Shown: piece by piece, positions 47,686 to 56,102 of the stretch
Position numbering within the stretch: position 1 is the first letter of the stretch
Layout of the letters: each line of letters starts with the position of its first letter
NCBI GenBank assembly: GCA_963779805.1
Contig: CAVZZN010000003.1
Span: 372,001 to 436,000 of the forward strand
Reading direction: 5' to 3'
Length of the DNA stretch: 64,000 nucleotides
DNA from: CAIWHR01 sp963779805
Lineage (GTDB): Bacteria > Pseudomonadota > Gammaproteobacteria > Burkholderiales > Casimicrobiaceae
The notes under the pieces: generated by a model
Database searches by the model: none
Seen by the model: only the letters and a program-made list of their open reading frames with translations
What the model was told of the DNA's origin: nothing
Translations under genes and position numbers: made by a program

Positions 47686-48561
47686 TTGAAACCGATCCGA
47701 TCGTTCCTGTTCGTCCCCGGCAATCGCGAATCGTGGTTCGACAAGGTCGTCGGTGCCGGGGCCGACGCCATCATCCTCGACCTCGAGGACAGCGTGCCCG
47801 CAGCGGCGAAGGAGGATGCCCGTGCGCTCGTCGCGCGCCGCATCGGCGATCTCGCGCAGCGCGGACAGCGCGTGTACGTGCGCATCAACCGCAGCCCGTA
47901 CCTCTACAGCTTCGAGGATCTCTCCGCCGTCGCGGTGCCCGGGCTGGAAGGCATCGTGCTGCCCAAGCCGAACGGGCCCGAGGACGTGGACATCGCGTCG
48001 GCGATGATCGCCGAAGTGGAGCTGCGCAACGGCCTTGCGGCGGGAACCGTGGGCATCGTGGCCACGCTCGAGACGGCACGCTCGCTGCAGTTCGCGCACG
48101 AGATCGCCGTGCGCCCGCGCGTCGGCGCATTGGCGTGCGTGGCCGCGAAGAACGGCGACGTCGCGCGTGCCGTCGGCTTCCAGTGGACGCGGGAGGGCCT
48201 CGAAAGCCTCGCCTGGCGATCGATGGCGGTCGTCGCCGCGCGTGCCGCCGGCAAGAGCGCCATCGGCGGCCTGTGGCAGGAAGTGCACGACCTCGAAGGG
48301 CTGAAGGCGGCCGCTGCCGCCAATCGACGCCTGGGCTACATGGGCGAGATGCTGCTGCATCCGTCCAACGTGCCCATCGTCAACGAGGTGTACAGCCCCT
48401 CGGACGCCGACGTCGCGTACTACAGCGGCATGATCGCGGCGTTCGACGAGGCGCAGGCGGCCGGTCGCGCCGCCGTCATCTACGACGGGGAGCACATCGA
48501 CTCCGCGCACGTGAAGACCGCGCGCGAAATCGTGGAGCTCGCACGCCTGTACCGCGGTTGA
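47686..48561 (+). CDS. HpcH/HpaI aldolase / citrate lyase beta-like (CitE) protein
   Basis: 291 residues. The start is TTG 47686, decided by an excellent Shine-Dalgarno AAAGGAGG six bases upstream. The N-terminus MKPIRSFLFVPGNRESWFDKVVGAGADAIILDLEDSVP is classic for CitE-like lyases. Further blocks are VRINRSPYLYSFEDLSA, GIVLPKPNGPEDVDIA, IVATLETARSLQFAHEIA (metal-binding Glu) and LGYMGEMLLHPSNVPIVNEVYSPSDADVAYYSGMIAAFDEAQ. Members cleave or form 3-hydroxy-acyl-CoA thioesters such as malyl-CoA or citramalyl-CoA. With an enoyl-CoA hydratase and acyl-CoA dehydrogenase downstream, a carboxylic-acid degradation route ending in a retro-aldol cleavage is plausible. Confidence 0.86.
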   Translation: MKPIRSFLFVPGNRESWFDKVVGAGADAIILDLEDSVPAAAKEDARALVARRIGDLAQRGQRVYVRINRSPYLYSFEDLSAVAVPGLEGIVLPKPNGPEDVDIASAMIAEVELRNGLAAGTVGIVATLETARSLQFAHEIAVRPRVGALACVAAKNGDVARAVGFQWTREGLESLAWRSMAVVAARAAGKSAIGGLWQEVHDLEGLKAAAAANRRLGYMGEMLLHPSNVPIVNEVYSPSDADVAYYSGMIAAFDEAQAAGRAAVIYDGEHIDSAHVKTAREIVELARLYRG

Positions 48562-48696
48562 TCGCCGAAGCGCGGCCCGCCGAGGCACACGCCGACGTGC
48601 CGACGCCGAACGTGCAGCGCCGCGCGCACCACGGCGGGCTTGCACCGCAGCGCCTCCTCGCAAGCGCCCGATCCCGCCCTCACCCGGAGCGTCGCC

Positions 48697-49507
48697 ATGT
48701 CGAATCGTTACGCCGGATACACCCAGCTGGTGTTCGATGAACCCGCGCCGCGCGTGCTGCGCATCACCCTCAATCGGCCCGAGCGCCTCAACGCGCTCGA
48801 CGCCAACGGCCACCGCGAGCTCACCGAAGTCTGGCGCGAGGTCGAGCGCGATCCGGATGTGAATGCGGTCATCCTGCGCGGCGCCGGCAAGGGCTTCTCG
48901 GCCGGCGGCGACTTCGAGATGATCGAGGAGATCATCAACGACTTCGAGGCGCGCGCACGCACGTGGCGCGAGGCGAAGGACCTCGTCTACAACATCATCA
49001 ACTGCTCGAAGCCGGTCGTGTCCGCGATCCACGGCCCCGCCGTCGGTGCCGGACTCGTCGCGGCACTGCTGGCCGACATCTCCATCGCCGCGCGCTCCGC
49101 CAAGATCGTCGACGGCCACACGCGGCTCGGCGTCGCCGCCGGCGATCATTCGGTGATCCTGTGGCCGCTGCTGTGCGGCATGGCGAAGGCCAAGTATCAC
49201 CTGCTGCTGTGCGAGCCCGTGACGCGGCGAGCGTGCCGAGGAGCTCGGCCTGGTGTCGATGTGCGTCGACGATGCGGATCTCGAGCGCACGTCGCTCGAC
49301 GTGGCCACGCGCCTCGCCACCGGCGCGCAATCGGCGATCCGCTGGACCAAGTACGCGCTCAACAACTGGTTCCGCATGGCGGGGCCGGCGTTCGATGCAT
49401 CGGTCGCGCTCGAGATGCTGGGCTTCACCGGGCCCGAAGTGCGCGAAGGGCTCGCGTCGCACCGCGAGAAGCGCAAGCCGTCGTTCCCGCCCACGAGCGT
49501 GCTCTGA
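48697..49507 (+). CDS. Enoyl-CoA hydratase/isomerase family protein (one frameshift)
   Basis: ATG 48697 begins MSNRYAGYTQLVFDEPAPRVLRITLNRPERLNALDANGHREL. The crotonase oxyanion-hole blocks are present: VILRGAGKGFSAGGDFEMIE and SKPVVSAIHGPAVGAGLVAALLADISIAARSAKI. Then DGHTRLGVAAGDHSVILWPLLCGMAKAKYHLLL, where one of the usual catalytic glutamates of hydratases is replaced by Asp-His, so isomerase or another crotonase chemistry is possible. A break near 49225 leads to GLVSMCVDDADLERTSLDVATRLATGAQSAIRWTKYALNNWF and the stop at 49505-49507. Four bases separate it from the acyl-CoA dehydrogenase start. About 269 residues, the normal size. Confidence 0.83.
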
Positions 49508-49511
49508 CGCC

Positions 49512-50678
49512 GTGATCCGCGATCCCGACACGCTCGCGGCACTCGTCGACGAAATCGCGCGCTTCGTGCGCGAGCGGCTCGTGCCCGCGGAAAGCGTCGT
49601 CGCGGACACCGACGCCATCCCCGAGGACATCGTCGCGCAGATGAAGGCGATGGGCCTCTTCGGCTTGTCCATCCCGGAGGCCTACGGCGGGCTGGGCCTC
49701 ACGATGGAGGAGGAAGTGCTGGTCGCGTTCGAGCTCGGCCACACCTCGCCTGCATTCCGCTCGATGTTCGGCACGAACAACGGCATCGGCTCGCAGGGCA
49801 TCATCATCGACGGCACCGAGGAGCAGAAGCGCAAGTATCTGCCGCGCCTCGCCACGGGCGAGCTCGTCGCGTCGTTCGCGCTCACCGAGCCGGGCTCGGG
49901 CTCCGATGCGGCGTCGCTCACGACGAGCGCACGCAAGGTCGAGGACGCGCACGGCGTGCACTACGTGCTCGACGGCACCAAGCGCTACATCACCAACGCG
50001 CCGGAGGCGGGCATCTTCACGGTGATGGCGCGCACGGATCCGGGCGACCGCAGCGCGCGCGGCATCTCCGCGTTCATCGTCGAGCGCGGCACGCCGGGCG
50101 TCAGCCTCGGCCGCATCGACCGCAAGATGGGCCAGCGCGGCGCGCACACGTGCGACGTGATCTTCGAGCATTGCCGCGTGCCGGCAGGGCAGCTCATCGG
50201 CGGCCGCGAGGGCGTCGGGTTCAGAACGGCAATGAAGGTGCTCGACAAGGGGCGCCTGCACATCGCCGCCGTGTGCGTGGGCCTCGCGGAGCGCATGCTC
50301 GCCGACGCGCTGGCTTACGCGATGGAGCGCCGGCAGTTCGGCCAGCCGATCGCCGAATTCCAGCTGGTGCAGGCGATGCTCGCCGACAGCCGCACCGAGA
50401 TCTACGCCGCGAAATGCATGGTCGTCGATGCGGCGAGAAAGCGCGACGAGGGCCGCGACGTGTCGACGGAAGCTTCCTGCGCCAAGCTCTTCGCCTCCGA
50501 GATGTGCGGCCGCGTGGCCGATCGCGCCGTGCAGATCCATGGCGGCGCCGGCTATGTCAGCGACTACGCGATCGAGCGCTTCTACCGCGACGTGCGCCTC
50601 TTTCGCATCTTCGAGGGCACGAGCCAGATCCAGCAGCTCGTGATCGCGCGCAACATGATCCGCGACGCCAAGACCTGA
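49512..50678 (+). CDS. Acyl-CoA dehydrogenase
   Basis: 388 residues from GTG 49512, intact. The three ACAD domains are clear: N-terminal helical (LAALVDEIARFVRERLVPAE, GLFGLSIPEAYGGLGLTMEEE), middle beta domain (FALTEPGSGSDAASLTTSARK, GTKRYITNAPEAGIFTVMART) and C-terminal helical domain (YAMERRQFGQPIAEFQLVQAMLADS, QIHGGAGYVSDYAIERFYRDVRLFRIFEGTSQIQQLVI), with the catalytic Glu in the FEGTS block. An FAD flavoprotein that introduces a 2,3-double bond into an acyl-CoA and passes electrons to ETF. Encoded directly after an enoyl-CoA hydratase, suggesting consecutive steps of one beta-oxidation-like pathway. Confidence 0.9.
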   Translation: MIRDPDTLAALVDEIARFVRERLVPAESVVADTDAIPEDIVAQMKAMGLFGLSIPEAYGGLGLTMEEEVLVAFELGHTSPAFRSMFGTNNGIGSQGIIIDGTEEQKRKYLPRLATGELVASFALTEPGSGSDAASLTTSARKVEDAHGVHYVLDGTKRYITNAPEAGIFTVMARTDPGDRSARGISAFIVERGTPGVSLGRIDRKMGQRGAHTCDVIFEHCRVPAGQLIGGREGVGFRTAMKVLDKGRLHIAAVCVGLAERMLADALAYAMERRQFGQPIAEFQLVQAMLADSRTEIYAAKCMVVDAARKRDEGRDVSTEASCAKLFASEMCGRVADRAVQIHGGAGYVSDYAIERFYRDVRLFRIFEGTSQIQQLVIARNMIRDAKT

Positions 50679-50683
50679 ACCCC

Positions 50684-50711
50684 ATTGTCCCGAGCAGTCG
50701 TTCGGGACAAT
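50684..50711. terminator. 12-bp hairpin between convergent genes (repeat copy 2)
   Basis: ATTGTCCCGAGC, loop AGTC, GTTCGGGACAAT forms a 12-bp stem with one G-U pair, starting five bases after the acyl-CoA dehydrogenase stop and ending 17 bases before the convergent acyl-CoA ligase stop. It matches the hairpin at 23243-23270 in 25 of 28 bases. It is probably a shared bidirectional 3'-end element. Confidence 0.65.
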
Positions 50712-50728
50712 TCGGGTGGGGTTCGGGG

Positions 50729-52360
50729 TCACGCGCCGAAACGGTACTCGCGGAACATCTCGCGCAGCTTCACCTTCTGGAGCTTGCCCGTCGCGGTGTG
50801 AGGCAATTCCGCGACGAACGCCACGTCGTCGGGGACCCACCACTTGGCAACCTTCCCGGCGATGTAGGCGAGGAGCTCTTCGCGCGTGACGTCCTGTCCG
50901 GGCTTTCTCACCACGACGAGCAGCGGTCGCTCCTGCCACTTCGGATGCGCGACGCCGATCACCGCCGCTTCGGCCACGGCCGGATGGCCGACCGCCGCGT
51001 TCTCGAGGTCGATCGAGGAGATCCACTCGCCGCCCGACTTGATCACGTCCTTCGAGCGATCGGTGATCTGCATGTAGCCGTCGGGATCGATGCTCGCCAC
51101 GTCGCCGGTGTCGAAGAAGCCCTCGGGGTCGAGCACGTTCGCCTCGTCGCGGAAATAGCCGCGGGTGATCCACGGCCCGCGCACCATGAGATGCCCGGAA
51201 GCCACGCCGTCGTGCGGCAGCCGCCGACCCGCGTCGTCGGTGATCTTGAGCTCGACGCCGTACACCGGTCGCCCCTGCTTGCGCTGCAGGTCGATGCGCT
51301 GCTCGCGCGTCCACTGCGCGTGCTTGGGCAGCGTGATGCACGCCGTGCCGACGGGCGACATCTCCGTCATGCCCCAGGCGTGCAGGACGGCAGCATCGAA
51401 CAGCACGTCGAACTTCTCGGTCATCGAACGCGGAGCGGCCGAACCGCCGATCACCACACGCTTCAGCACCAGGTCCGCGCGCGGGTCGAGGCGATTCGTC
51501 TCGACGTGATTGAAGAGCATGAGCCAGACGGTCGGCACGCCGAGCGCGAGCGTGACCTTCTCGTCGCGCAGCAGCTCGTACACGCTCTTGCCGTCGAGAC
51601 CGGGACCGGGCAGCACCAGCTTCGCGCCGCACATCGCACCCGCGTACGGCGTGCCCCAGGCGTTGACGTGGAACATCGGCACGACGAGGAGCGCGGAGTC
51701 GTTGATCGACATCCCGAGGCCGTCGGCCATGCACACCGCCCACGAGTGCAGCACGGTGGAGCGGTGCGAGTAGAGCACGCCCTTCGGATGGCCCGTCGTG
51801 CCCGACGTGTAGCACAGCGACGAAGCCGTGTTCTCGTCGAACGCGGGCCACGCGTACTCCGCGGACTGGGCGGACACCAGGTCCTCGTAGCAGATGAGGT
51901 CGGGCACCTCGAGCGCCGGCATGTGCGCCCGGTCGGTCATCGCGATGAACCCCTTCACCTGCTTGAGCTGAGGCGCGAGCTTGGCCACCAGTGGCGCGAA
52001 GGTGAGGTCGAAGAAGACGTACCGGTCCGCCGCGTGATCGATGATGTAGGCGATCTGCTCGGGAAAGAGCCGCGGGTTGATCGTGTGCAGCACCGCCCCG
52101 CTGCCGGACACGCCGAAGTACAGCTCCATGTGGCGGAAGCCGTTCCACGCGAGCGTGCCGATGCGATCGCCGGGCGCGACGCCCAGCGCAGCGAGCGCAT
52201 TCGCGACCTGCTTCGCGCGGCGGTGGATGTCCGCATAGGTGCAGCGGTGCAGCGGGCCCTCGACGGTGCGCGAGACGATCTCCGAGGCGCCGTGGAAGGC
52301 GCTCGCATGCTCGATGAGCGACGAAATCAGCAGCGGACGTTCCTGCATGCGGGCGAGCAT
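50729..52360 (-). CDS. Long/medium-chain acyl-CoA ligase (AMP-forming)
   Basis: 543 residues from ATG 52360, preceded by GGGAGG. Intact adenylate-forming enzyme: TYADIHRRAKQVANALAALGVAPGDRIGTLAWNGFRHMELYFGV, P-loop SLCYTSGTTGHPKGVLYSHRS, VPMFHVNAWGTPYAGAMCGAKLVLPGPGLDG, HAWGMTEMSPVGT, GFFDTGDVASIDPDGYMQITDRSKDVIKSGGEWISSIDLEN and the C-terminal catalytic lysine in HTATGKLQKVKLRE. The VPMFHVNAWG block is typical of the DmdB-like and medium-chain fatty acid ligase branch. It converts a free carboxylic acid to the CoA thioester used by the acyl-CoA dehydrogenase across the convergent junction. Confidence 0.88.
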   Translation of the reverse strand: MLARMQERPLLISSLIEHASAFHGASEIVSRTVEGPLHRCTYADIHRRAKQVANALAALGVAPGDRIGTLAWNGFRHMELYFGVSGSGAVLHTINPRLFPEQIAYIIDHAADRYVFFDLTFAPLVAKLAPQLKQVKGFIAMTDRAHMPALEVPDLICYEDLVSAQSAEYAWPAFDENTASSLCYTSGTTGHPKGVLYSHRSTVLHSWAVCMADGLGMSINDSALLVVPMFHVNAWGTPYAGAMCGAKLVLPGPGLDGKSVYELLRDEKVTLALGVPTVWLMLFNHVETNRLDPRADLVLKRVVIGGSAAPRSMTEKFDVLFDAAVLHAWGMTEMSPVGTACITLPKHAQWTREQRIDLQRKQGRPVYGVELKITDDAGRRLPHDGVASGHLMVRGPWITRGYFRDEANVLDPEGFFDTGDVASIDPDGYMQITDRSKDVIKSGGEWISSIDLENAAVGHPAVAEAAVIGVAHPKWQERPLLVVVRKPGQDVTREELLAYIAGKVAKWWVPDDVAFVAELPHTATGKLQKVKLREMFREYRFGA

Positions 52361-52563
52361 CGCGCCTCCCTCGTTCGAGTGGTCCGGGGGCGCATGATCG
52401 CGCTCGCGCGGCGCGGGCGCAATCGCGGCGCAGGACGACCCCGGGCGCGCACGGCGGCCCTGGATGGGCCGGGACGATGCGCCGACGGGCGGGCTTCGCG
52501 CCGGCGCTTCAGGCGCGCGGCGGCGAGGGCAGCGGGGAGGAAACCAGGGGTTGCAGCGGGGAG

Positions 52564-52640
52564 TGGCGCGCCCGACAGGAGTCGAACCTGTGACCTTTGG
52601 CTTCGGAAACCAACACTCTATCCAACTGAGCTACGGGCGC
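52564..52640 (-). tRNA. tRNA-Arg (anticodon CCG)
   Basis: 77 nt on the minus strand, 5' end at 52640. The acceptor stem GCGCCCG pairs with CGGGCGC, the D-arm is TAGCTCAGTTGGATAGAG, the T-arm is CAGGTTCGACTCCTG, and the 3' CCA is encoded (TGG at 52564-52566 on plus). The anticodon loop TTCCGAA gives CCG, decoding CGG. The anticodon stem has one T-G wobble pair. Confidence 0.95.
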
Positions 52641-52648
52641 GTACCGCC

Positions 52649-52676
52649 ATTCTACCGCAACGGCCCTACGCATGAA
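52649..52676 (-). promoter_or_regulatory. Putative promoter of tRNA-Arg
   Basis: On the minus strand TTCATG (52671-52676), a 16-bp spacer and TAGAAT (52649-52654) lie 8-9 bases before the tRNA 5' end. The -10 is a good match and the -35 a weak one. The position is right for a stable RNA gene. Confidence 0.4.
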
Positions 52677-52698
52677 CGGTGGCCGGCCGGAGGCACTG

Positions 52699-52704
52699 TA
52701 TAAT
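52699..52704 (+). promoter_or_regulatory. Perfect -10 box ahead of the cytochrome gene
   Basis: TATAAT at 52699-52704 is preceded by TG, in an otherwise GC-rich gap, 84 bp before the ATG at 52789. No matching -35 hexamer is seen at the usual distance. It faces the cytochrome gene and is divergent from the tRNA promoter. Confidence 0.5.
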
Positions 52705-52788
52705 GTGCTGTTTGGCTGCCCGCAGGCGCCGCTTCTGCGCGCGTCGCGGCTGCACTGCCCACGCGCCCTGCACCTACCACCTGAACCC

Positions 52789-53863
52789 ATGAGCGAAGAG
52801 CATTCGTCACCGATCAAGAACTGGAAGCAGCTGCTGGTGGTGGTCGCCCTGGCTTTCCTGGTTCCGATCATCCTGATCGCGTTAATCACCCAACTCGTGA
52901 CCGGGCACTTCAAGGACGCGCCCGGCGACGACAGCGGCGTGCTCGCCCGCATCAAGCCCGTCGGCGACGTGCTGCTCGCCGAAGCGAGCGGCCCGAGCGG
53001 CCAGCGCACGGGCGAGCAGGTGTTCCAGCAGGTGTGCAAGAACTGTCACGAGGCGGGCCTCGCGGGCTCGCCCAAGTTCGGCGACAAGGCGGCGTGGACG
53101 CGCGTCATCGCGCAGGGCGACAAGGTCGCCGTGCAGCACGCCATCAGCGGCATCCGCGGGATGCCTCCCAAGGGCGGCAACCCGGACCTCACCGACGAGG
53201 AAGTGCAGCGCGGCGTCGCTTACATGGCCAATGCGGCGGGCGCGAACTGGACGGCGCCGCCCGTTGCGGCCGCGCCGGCTGCCGGGACAGCAGAGCGCAC
53301 GGGGCAGCAGGTCGTCGAAGCCGTATGCTCCAAGTGTCACGGCACGGGCGTCAACGGCGCTCCGAAGGTCGGCGACCAGGTCGCATGGCGGGATCGTGCA
53401 AAGCGCGGTCTCGCGAGCGTCACGCAATCGGCATTGCGTGGCCACGCCGGCATGCCGGCGCGCGGGGGCATGGCCGAGCTCTCGGATACCGAAGTGAAGC
53501 GTGCGATCGAGTACATGATGAACGTGGGCACGGGCGCGGTGATGACGGGCACGCCGCAACCGGCGCCGCGGGGCAGCCGCGACCGCTGCAGCGCCCGCCG
53601 CCGCGGCGGCAGCGAGCGCCAAGCCCGACGGCAAGAAGGTCTACGACACGGTGTGCATGGTCTGTCACGCCTCGGGTGTGGCGGGTGCACCGAAGTTCGG
53701 TGACAAGGCCGCGTGGGCTCCGCGCATCAAGCAGGGCATCGACACGCTTCACAACAGCGCACTCAAGGGCAAGAACGCGATGCCGCCGAAGGGCGGGAAC
53801 ACGGCGCTGCCCGATGCGGACGTGATGGCCGCGGTCGATTACATGGTGCAGGCCGCGAAGTAG
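52789..53863 (+). CDS. Triheme cytochrome c5-like protein, membrane-anchored (one frameshift)
   Basis: ATG 52789 begins MSEEHSSPIKNWKQLLVVVALAFLVPIILIALITQLVTG, an N-terminal membrane anchor. Three successive cytochrome c5-like domains follow, each with a CxxCH heme site: CKNCH near 53036, CSKCH near 53330 and CMVCH near 53660. Each ends in a Met-ligand block (GMPPKGGNPDLTDEEV, GMPARGGMAELSDTEV, AMPPKGGNTALPDADV) and a YM helix. A break near 53570 in the Ala/Pro linker separates the third domain. Related proteins usually carry two such domains. It faces the periplasm and passes electrons, probably to a terminal oxidase or other acceptor. About 357 residues. Confidence 0.86.
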
Positions 53864-53884
53864 CCCCTGCGCATTCGCCTTCCC

Positions 53885-53911
53885 GAAATGCCCGGCGTTG
53901 CCGGGCATTTC
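53885..53911. terminator. Bidirectional terminator hairpin between cytochrome gene and purF
   Basis: GAAATGCCCGGC, loop GTT, GCCGGGCATTTC is a perfect 12-bp stem 21 bp after the cytochrome stop. The stem ends in AAAT on one side and ATTT on the other, giving T-rich tails in both directions. It would serve both the plus-strand cytochrome gene and the convergent purF operon, which ends at 53979. Confidence 0.8.
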
Positions 53912-53978
53912 AATTTCGGGCATCGGCTTCGCGGCGGGCGACCACGCGTTACAGGCACGGGCCGGCGGTCGCACCCGA

Positions 53979-55496
53979 TCAGCCGTTGCCGCTGACGAGC
54001 TCCAGCCGCTGCTCCTCCGCGGCCTCTTCCTCGCCGCGCTTCTCGTGCCGCTCCTCGGCGAGGCTCGACAGATAATCCGCGGTGATGTCGCCCGTGACGT
54101 AGCGACCGTCGAAGCACGACGCCTCGAACTCCTGCAGGCGCGGATTGGCGCCACGCACGGCGCGCTTGAGCGCCTCGAGGTCCTGGTAGACGAGGAGATC
54201 GGCGCCGATCTCGCGCGCGACCTCCGCCTCGGTGCGTCCCGTGGCCACGAGCTCGCGCTGGTTCGGCATGTCGATGCCGTACACGTTCGGATAGCGCACG
54301 GGCGGGCTCGCGGAGGCGAAGTAGACCTTGCGCGCGCCCGCCTCGCGCGCCATCTGCACGATCTCGCGCGACGTCGTCCCGCGCACGATCGAATCGTCGA
54401 CCAGCAGCACGACCTTGTCCTTGAACTCCATCCCGATCGGATTGAGCTTCTGGCGCACGCTCTTCTTGCGCATCGCCTGTCCGGGCATGATGAACGTGCG
54501 GCCGATGTAGCGATTCTTGACGAAGCCTTCGCGGTACTTGAGCCCCAGGGTGTTCGCGAGCTCGAGTGCGGAAGGCCGGCTCGAGTCGGGAATCGGGATC
54601 ACCACGTCGATGTCCTGCGCCTGCGGAATCGCCTTGACCTTGCGGGCGAGCTCGCCGCCCATGCGCAGGCGCGATTCGTAAACCGAGGCGCCGTCGATCA
54701 CCGAGTCGGGTCGCGCGAGATACACGTACTCGAAGATGCACGGCATCAGCACCGGGTTGTCGGCGCACTGCCGCGCATGGAAGCGCCCCGCGAGATCGAC
54801 GAAGATCGCCTCGCCCGGGGCGACGTCGCGCACGAGCTCGAACCCCATCGCCTCGAGCGCCACCGATTCGCTCGCCACGCAGTACTCGCGCCCGCCCATC
54901 GCTTCGGACACGCCGATGACCAGCGGCCGGATGCCGTACGGATCGCGGAACGCGAGCAGGCCGTAGCCCGCGATCATCGCCGTGATCGCGTACGCGCCGC
55001 GGGAGCGCCGGTGCACGCCCGCGACCGCCGTGAAGATCGCGTTCGGGTCGAGGCGCGCATGATGCGCCGCGCGCTCGAGCTCGAGTGCCAGCACGTTGAG
55101 GAGCACCTCGGAATCCGAGTTCGTGTTCACGTGTCGGAAGTCGAGCTGGAAGAGCTCGCGCTTCAGCGCCTCGCTGTTGGTGAGATTGCCGTTGTGCGCA
55201 AGCGTGATGCCGAACGGCGAGTTGACGTAGAAGGGCTGCGATTCGAGGTCCGACGCTGCGGAGCCCGCGGTCGGATAGCGGCAGTGGCCGATGCCCGCAT
55301 CGCCCAGCAGATCGCGCATGTTGCGCGTGCGGAACACGTCGCGCACGTAGCCGTTGCCCTTGTGCATGTGGAACATCGCGCCTTCTGCGGTCGCGATGCC
55401 GGCGGCGTCCTGGCCGCGGTGCTGCAGCAGCAGCAGGCCGTCGTAGAGAAGCTGGTTCACCGGCGTGTGACCGACGATCCCTATGATTCCGCACAT
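53979..55496 (-). CDS. purF: Amidophosphoribosyltransferase
   Basis: 505 residues from ATG 55496, intact. Cys2 of MCGIIGIVGH is the glutaminase nucleophile. HRGQDAAGIA, RYPTAGS and HNGNLTN complete the Ntn-hydrolase domain. The phosphoribosyltransferase domain has IPIPDSSRPSALELA and the PRPP loop VVLLVDDSIVRGTTS at residues 362-376. It catalyses the first committed step of purine synthesis, PRPP plus glutamine to phosphoribosylamine, in the cytoplasm. It follows cvpA with overlap, the usual cvpA-purF pairing. The C-terminal 20 residues are Glu/Arg-rich. Confidence 0.96.
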   Translation of the reverse strand: MCGIIGIVGHTPVNQLLYDGLLLLQHRGQDAAGIATAEGAMFHMHKGNGYVRDVFRTRNMRDLLGDAGIGHCRYPTAGSAASDLESQPFYVNSPFGITLAHNGNLTNSEALKRELFQLDFRHVNTNSDSEVLLNVLALELERAAHHARLDPNAIFTAVAGVHRRSRGAYAITAMIAGYGLLAFRDPYGIRPLVIGVSEAMGGREYCVASESVALEAMGFELVRDVAPGEAIFVDLAGRFHARQCADNPVLMPCIFEYVYLARPDSVIDGASVYESRLRMGGELARKVKAIPQAQDIDVVIPIPDSSRPSALELANTLGLKYREGFVKNRYIGRTFIMPGQAMRKKSVRQKLNPIGMEFKDKVVLLVDDSIVRGTTSREIVQMAREAGARKVYFASASPPVRYPNVYGIDMPNQRELVATGRTEAEVAREIGADLLVYQDLEALKRAVRGANPRLQEFEASCFDGRYVTGDITADYLSSLAEERHEKRGEEEAAEEQRLELVSGNG

Positions 55497-56038
55497 GCTT
55501 CGTTCTCCTGATCCAGCCGCACGTCGAGCGTCCTGCCGCGTCCGCCGGGGGAATAGTCGAGGCGGCTCGCCCACGCTTCGGGCAGCCAGTCGCGAAACTG
55601 CATCGCGGTCGCGGCGAGCGGCCCTGCGAGCAGGGAGTCCCGCCACCACGCGCTGCGCGGCGCGCTCGTGACGCCCGCCACCAGCACCCCCAGCAGCACG
55701 ACGGCGAGTCCCCGCGCCAGGCCGAAGAGCGCGCCCAGCCCGCGGTCGACGACGCGCAGTCCCACGGCCTGCACCGCCCGCGCGAGCAACGAGCCGACGA
55801 CGGCGCCCACGACGAGCACGCCCACGAAGATGGCGGCGAAAGCGAGAACCTGCAAGACCGCGGGATTCCAGTCCGCTCGCGCGAACGCCGCAGCGAGCGC
55901 GCCGGCGTACATGAAGGCCAGCACGAAGGCCGCGACCCAGGCGAGGAGCCCGATCACTTCGCGGATGATCCCTCGCCAGAAGGCGAGCAGGATCGACAGC
56001 GCGAGGATCGCGATCACGACGAAATCGAAGGCGGTCAT
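55481..56038 (-). CDS. cvpA: CvpA family inner-membrane protein
   Basis: 185 residues from ATG 56038. Four hydrophobic helices (FDFVVIAILALSILLAFWRGIIREVIGLLAWVAAFVLAFMYAGAL, VLQVLAFAAIFVGVLVVGAVVGSLLARAV, GLGALFGLARGLAVVLLGVLVAG) match the CvpA/colicin V production family. The C-terminus is short and polar. It lies directly before purF and overlaps it by 16 bp, the conserved arrangement in proteobacteria. CvpA is needed for colicin V export in E. coli and for envelope robustness, but its mechanism is unclear. Confidence 0.92.
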   Translation of the reverse strand: MTAFDFVVIAILALSILLAFWRGIIREVIGLLAWVAAFVLAFMYAGALAAAFARADWNPAVLQVLAFAAIFVGVLVVGAVVGSLLARAVQAVGLRVVDRGLGALFGLARGLAVVLLGVLVAGVTSAPRSAWWRDSLLAGPLAATAMQFRDWLPEAWASRLDYSPGGRGRTLDVRLDQENEACAES

Positions 56039-56102
56039 CGGCTGCAGCGCCCGGGTGTGTCGGCCGGGCTGCGGAACACCGAGGGGCTCTCCACAGGCCC
56101 TG

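Noticed and set aside
49425..52148. A 907-codon minus-strand frame across acyl-CoA dehydrogenase and the acyl-CoA ligase
   Set aside because: Out-of-frame reading of two well-supported genes, crossing their convergent junction.
50150..52675. An 841-codon plus-strand frame opposite the acyl-CoA ligase and tRNA
   Set aside because: Runs through a tRNA gene and has no domain signature; a composition artefact.
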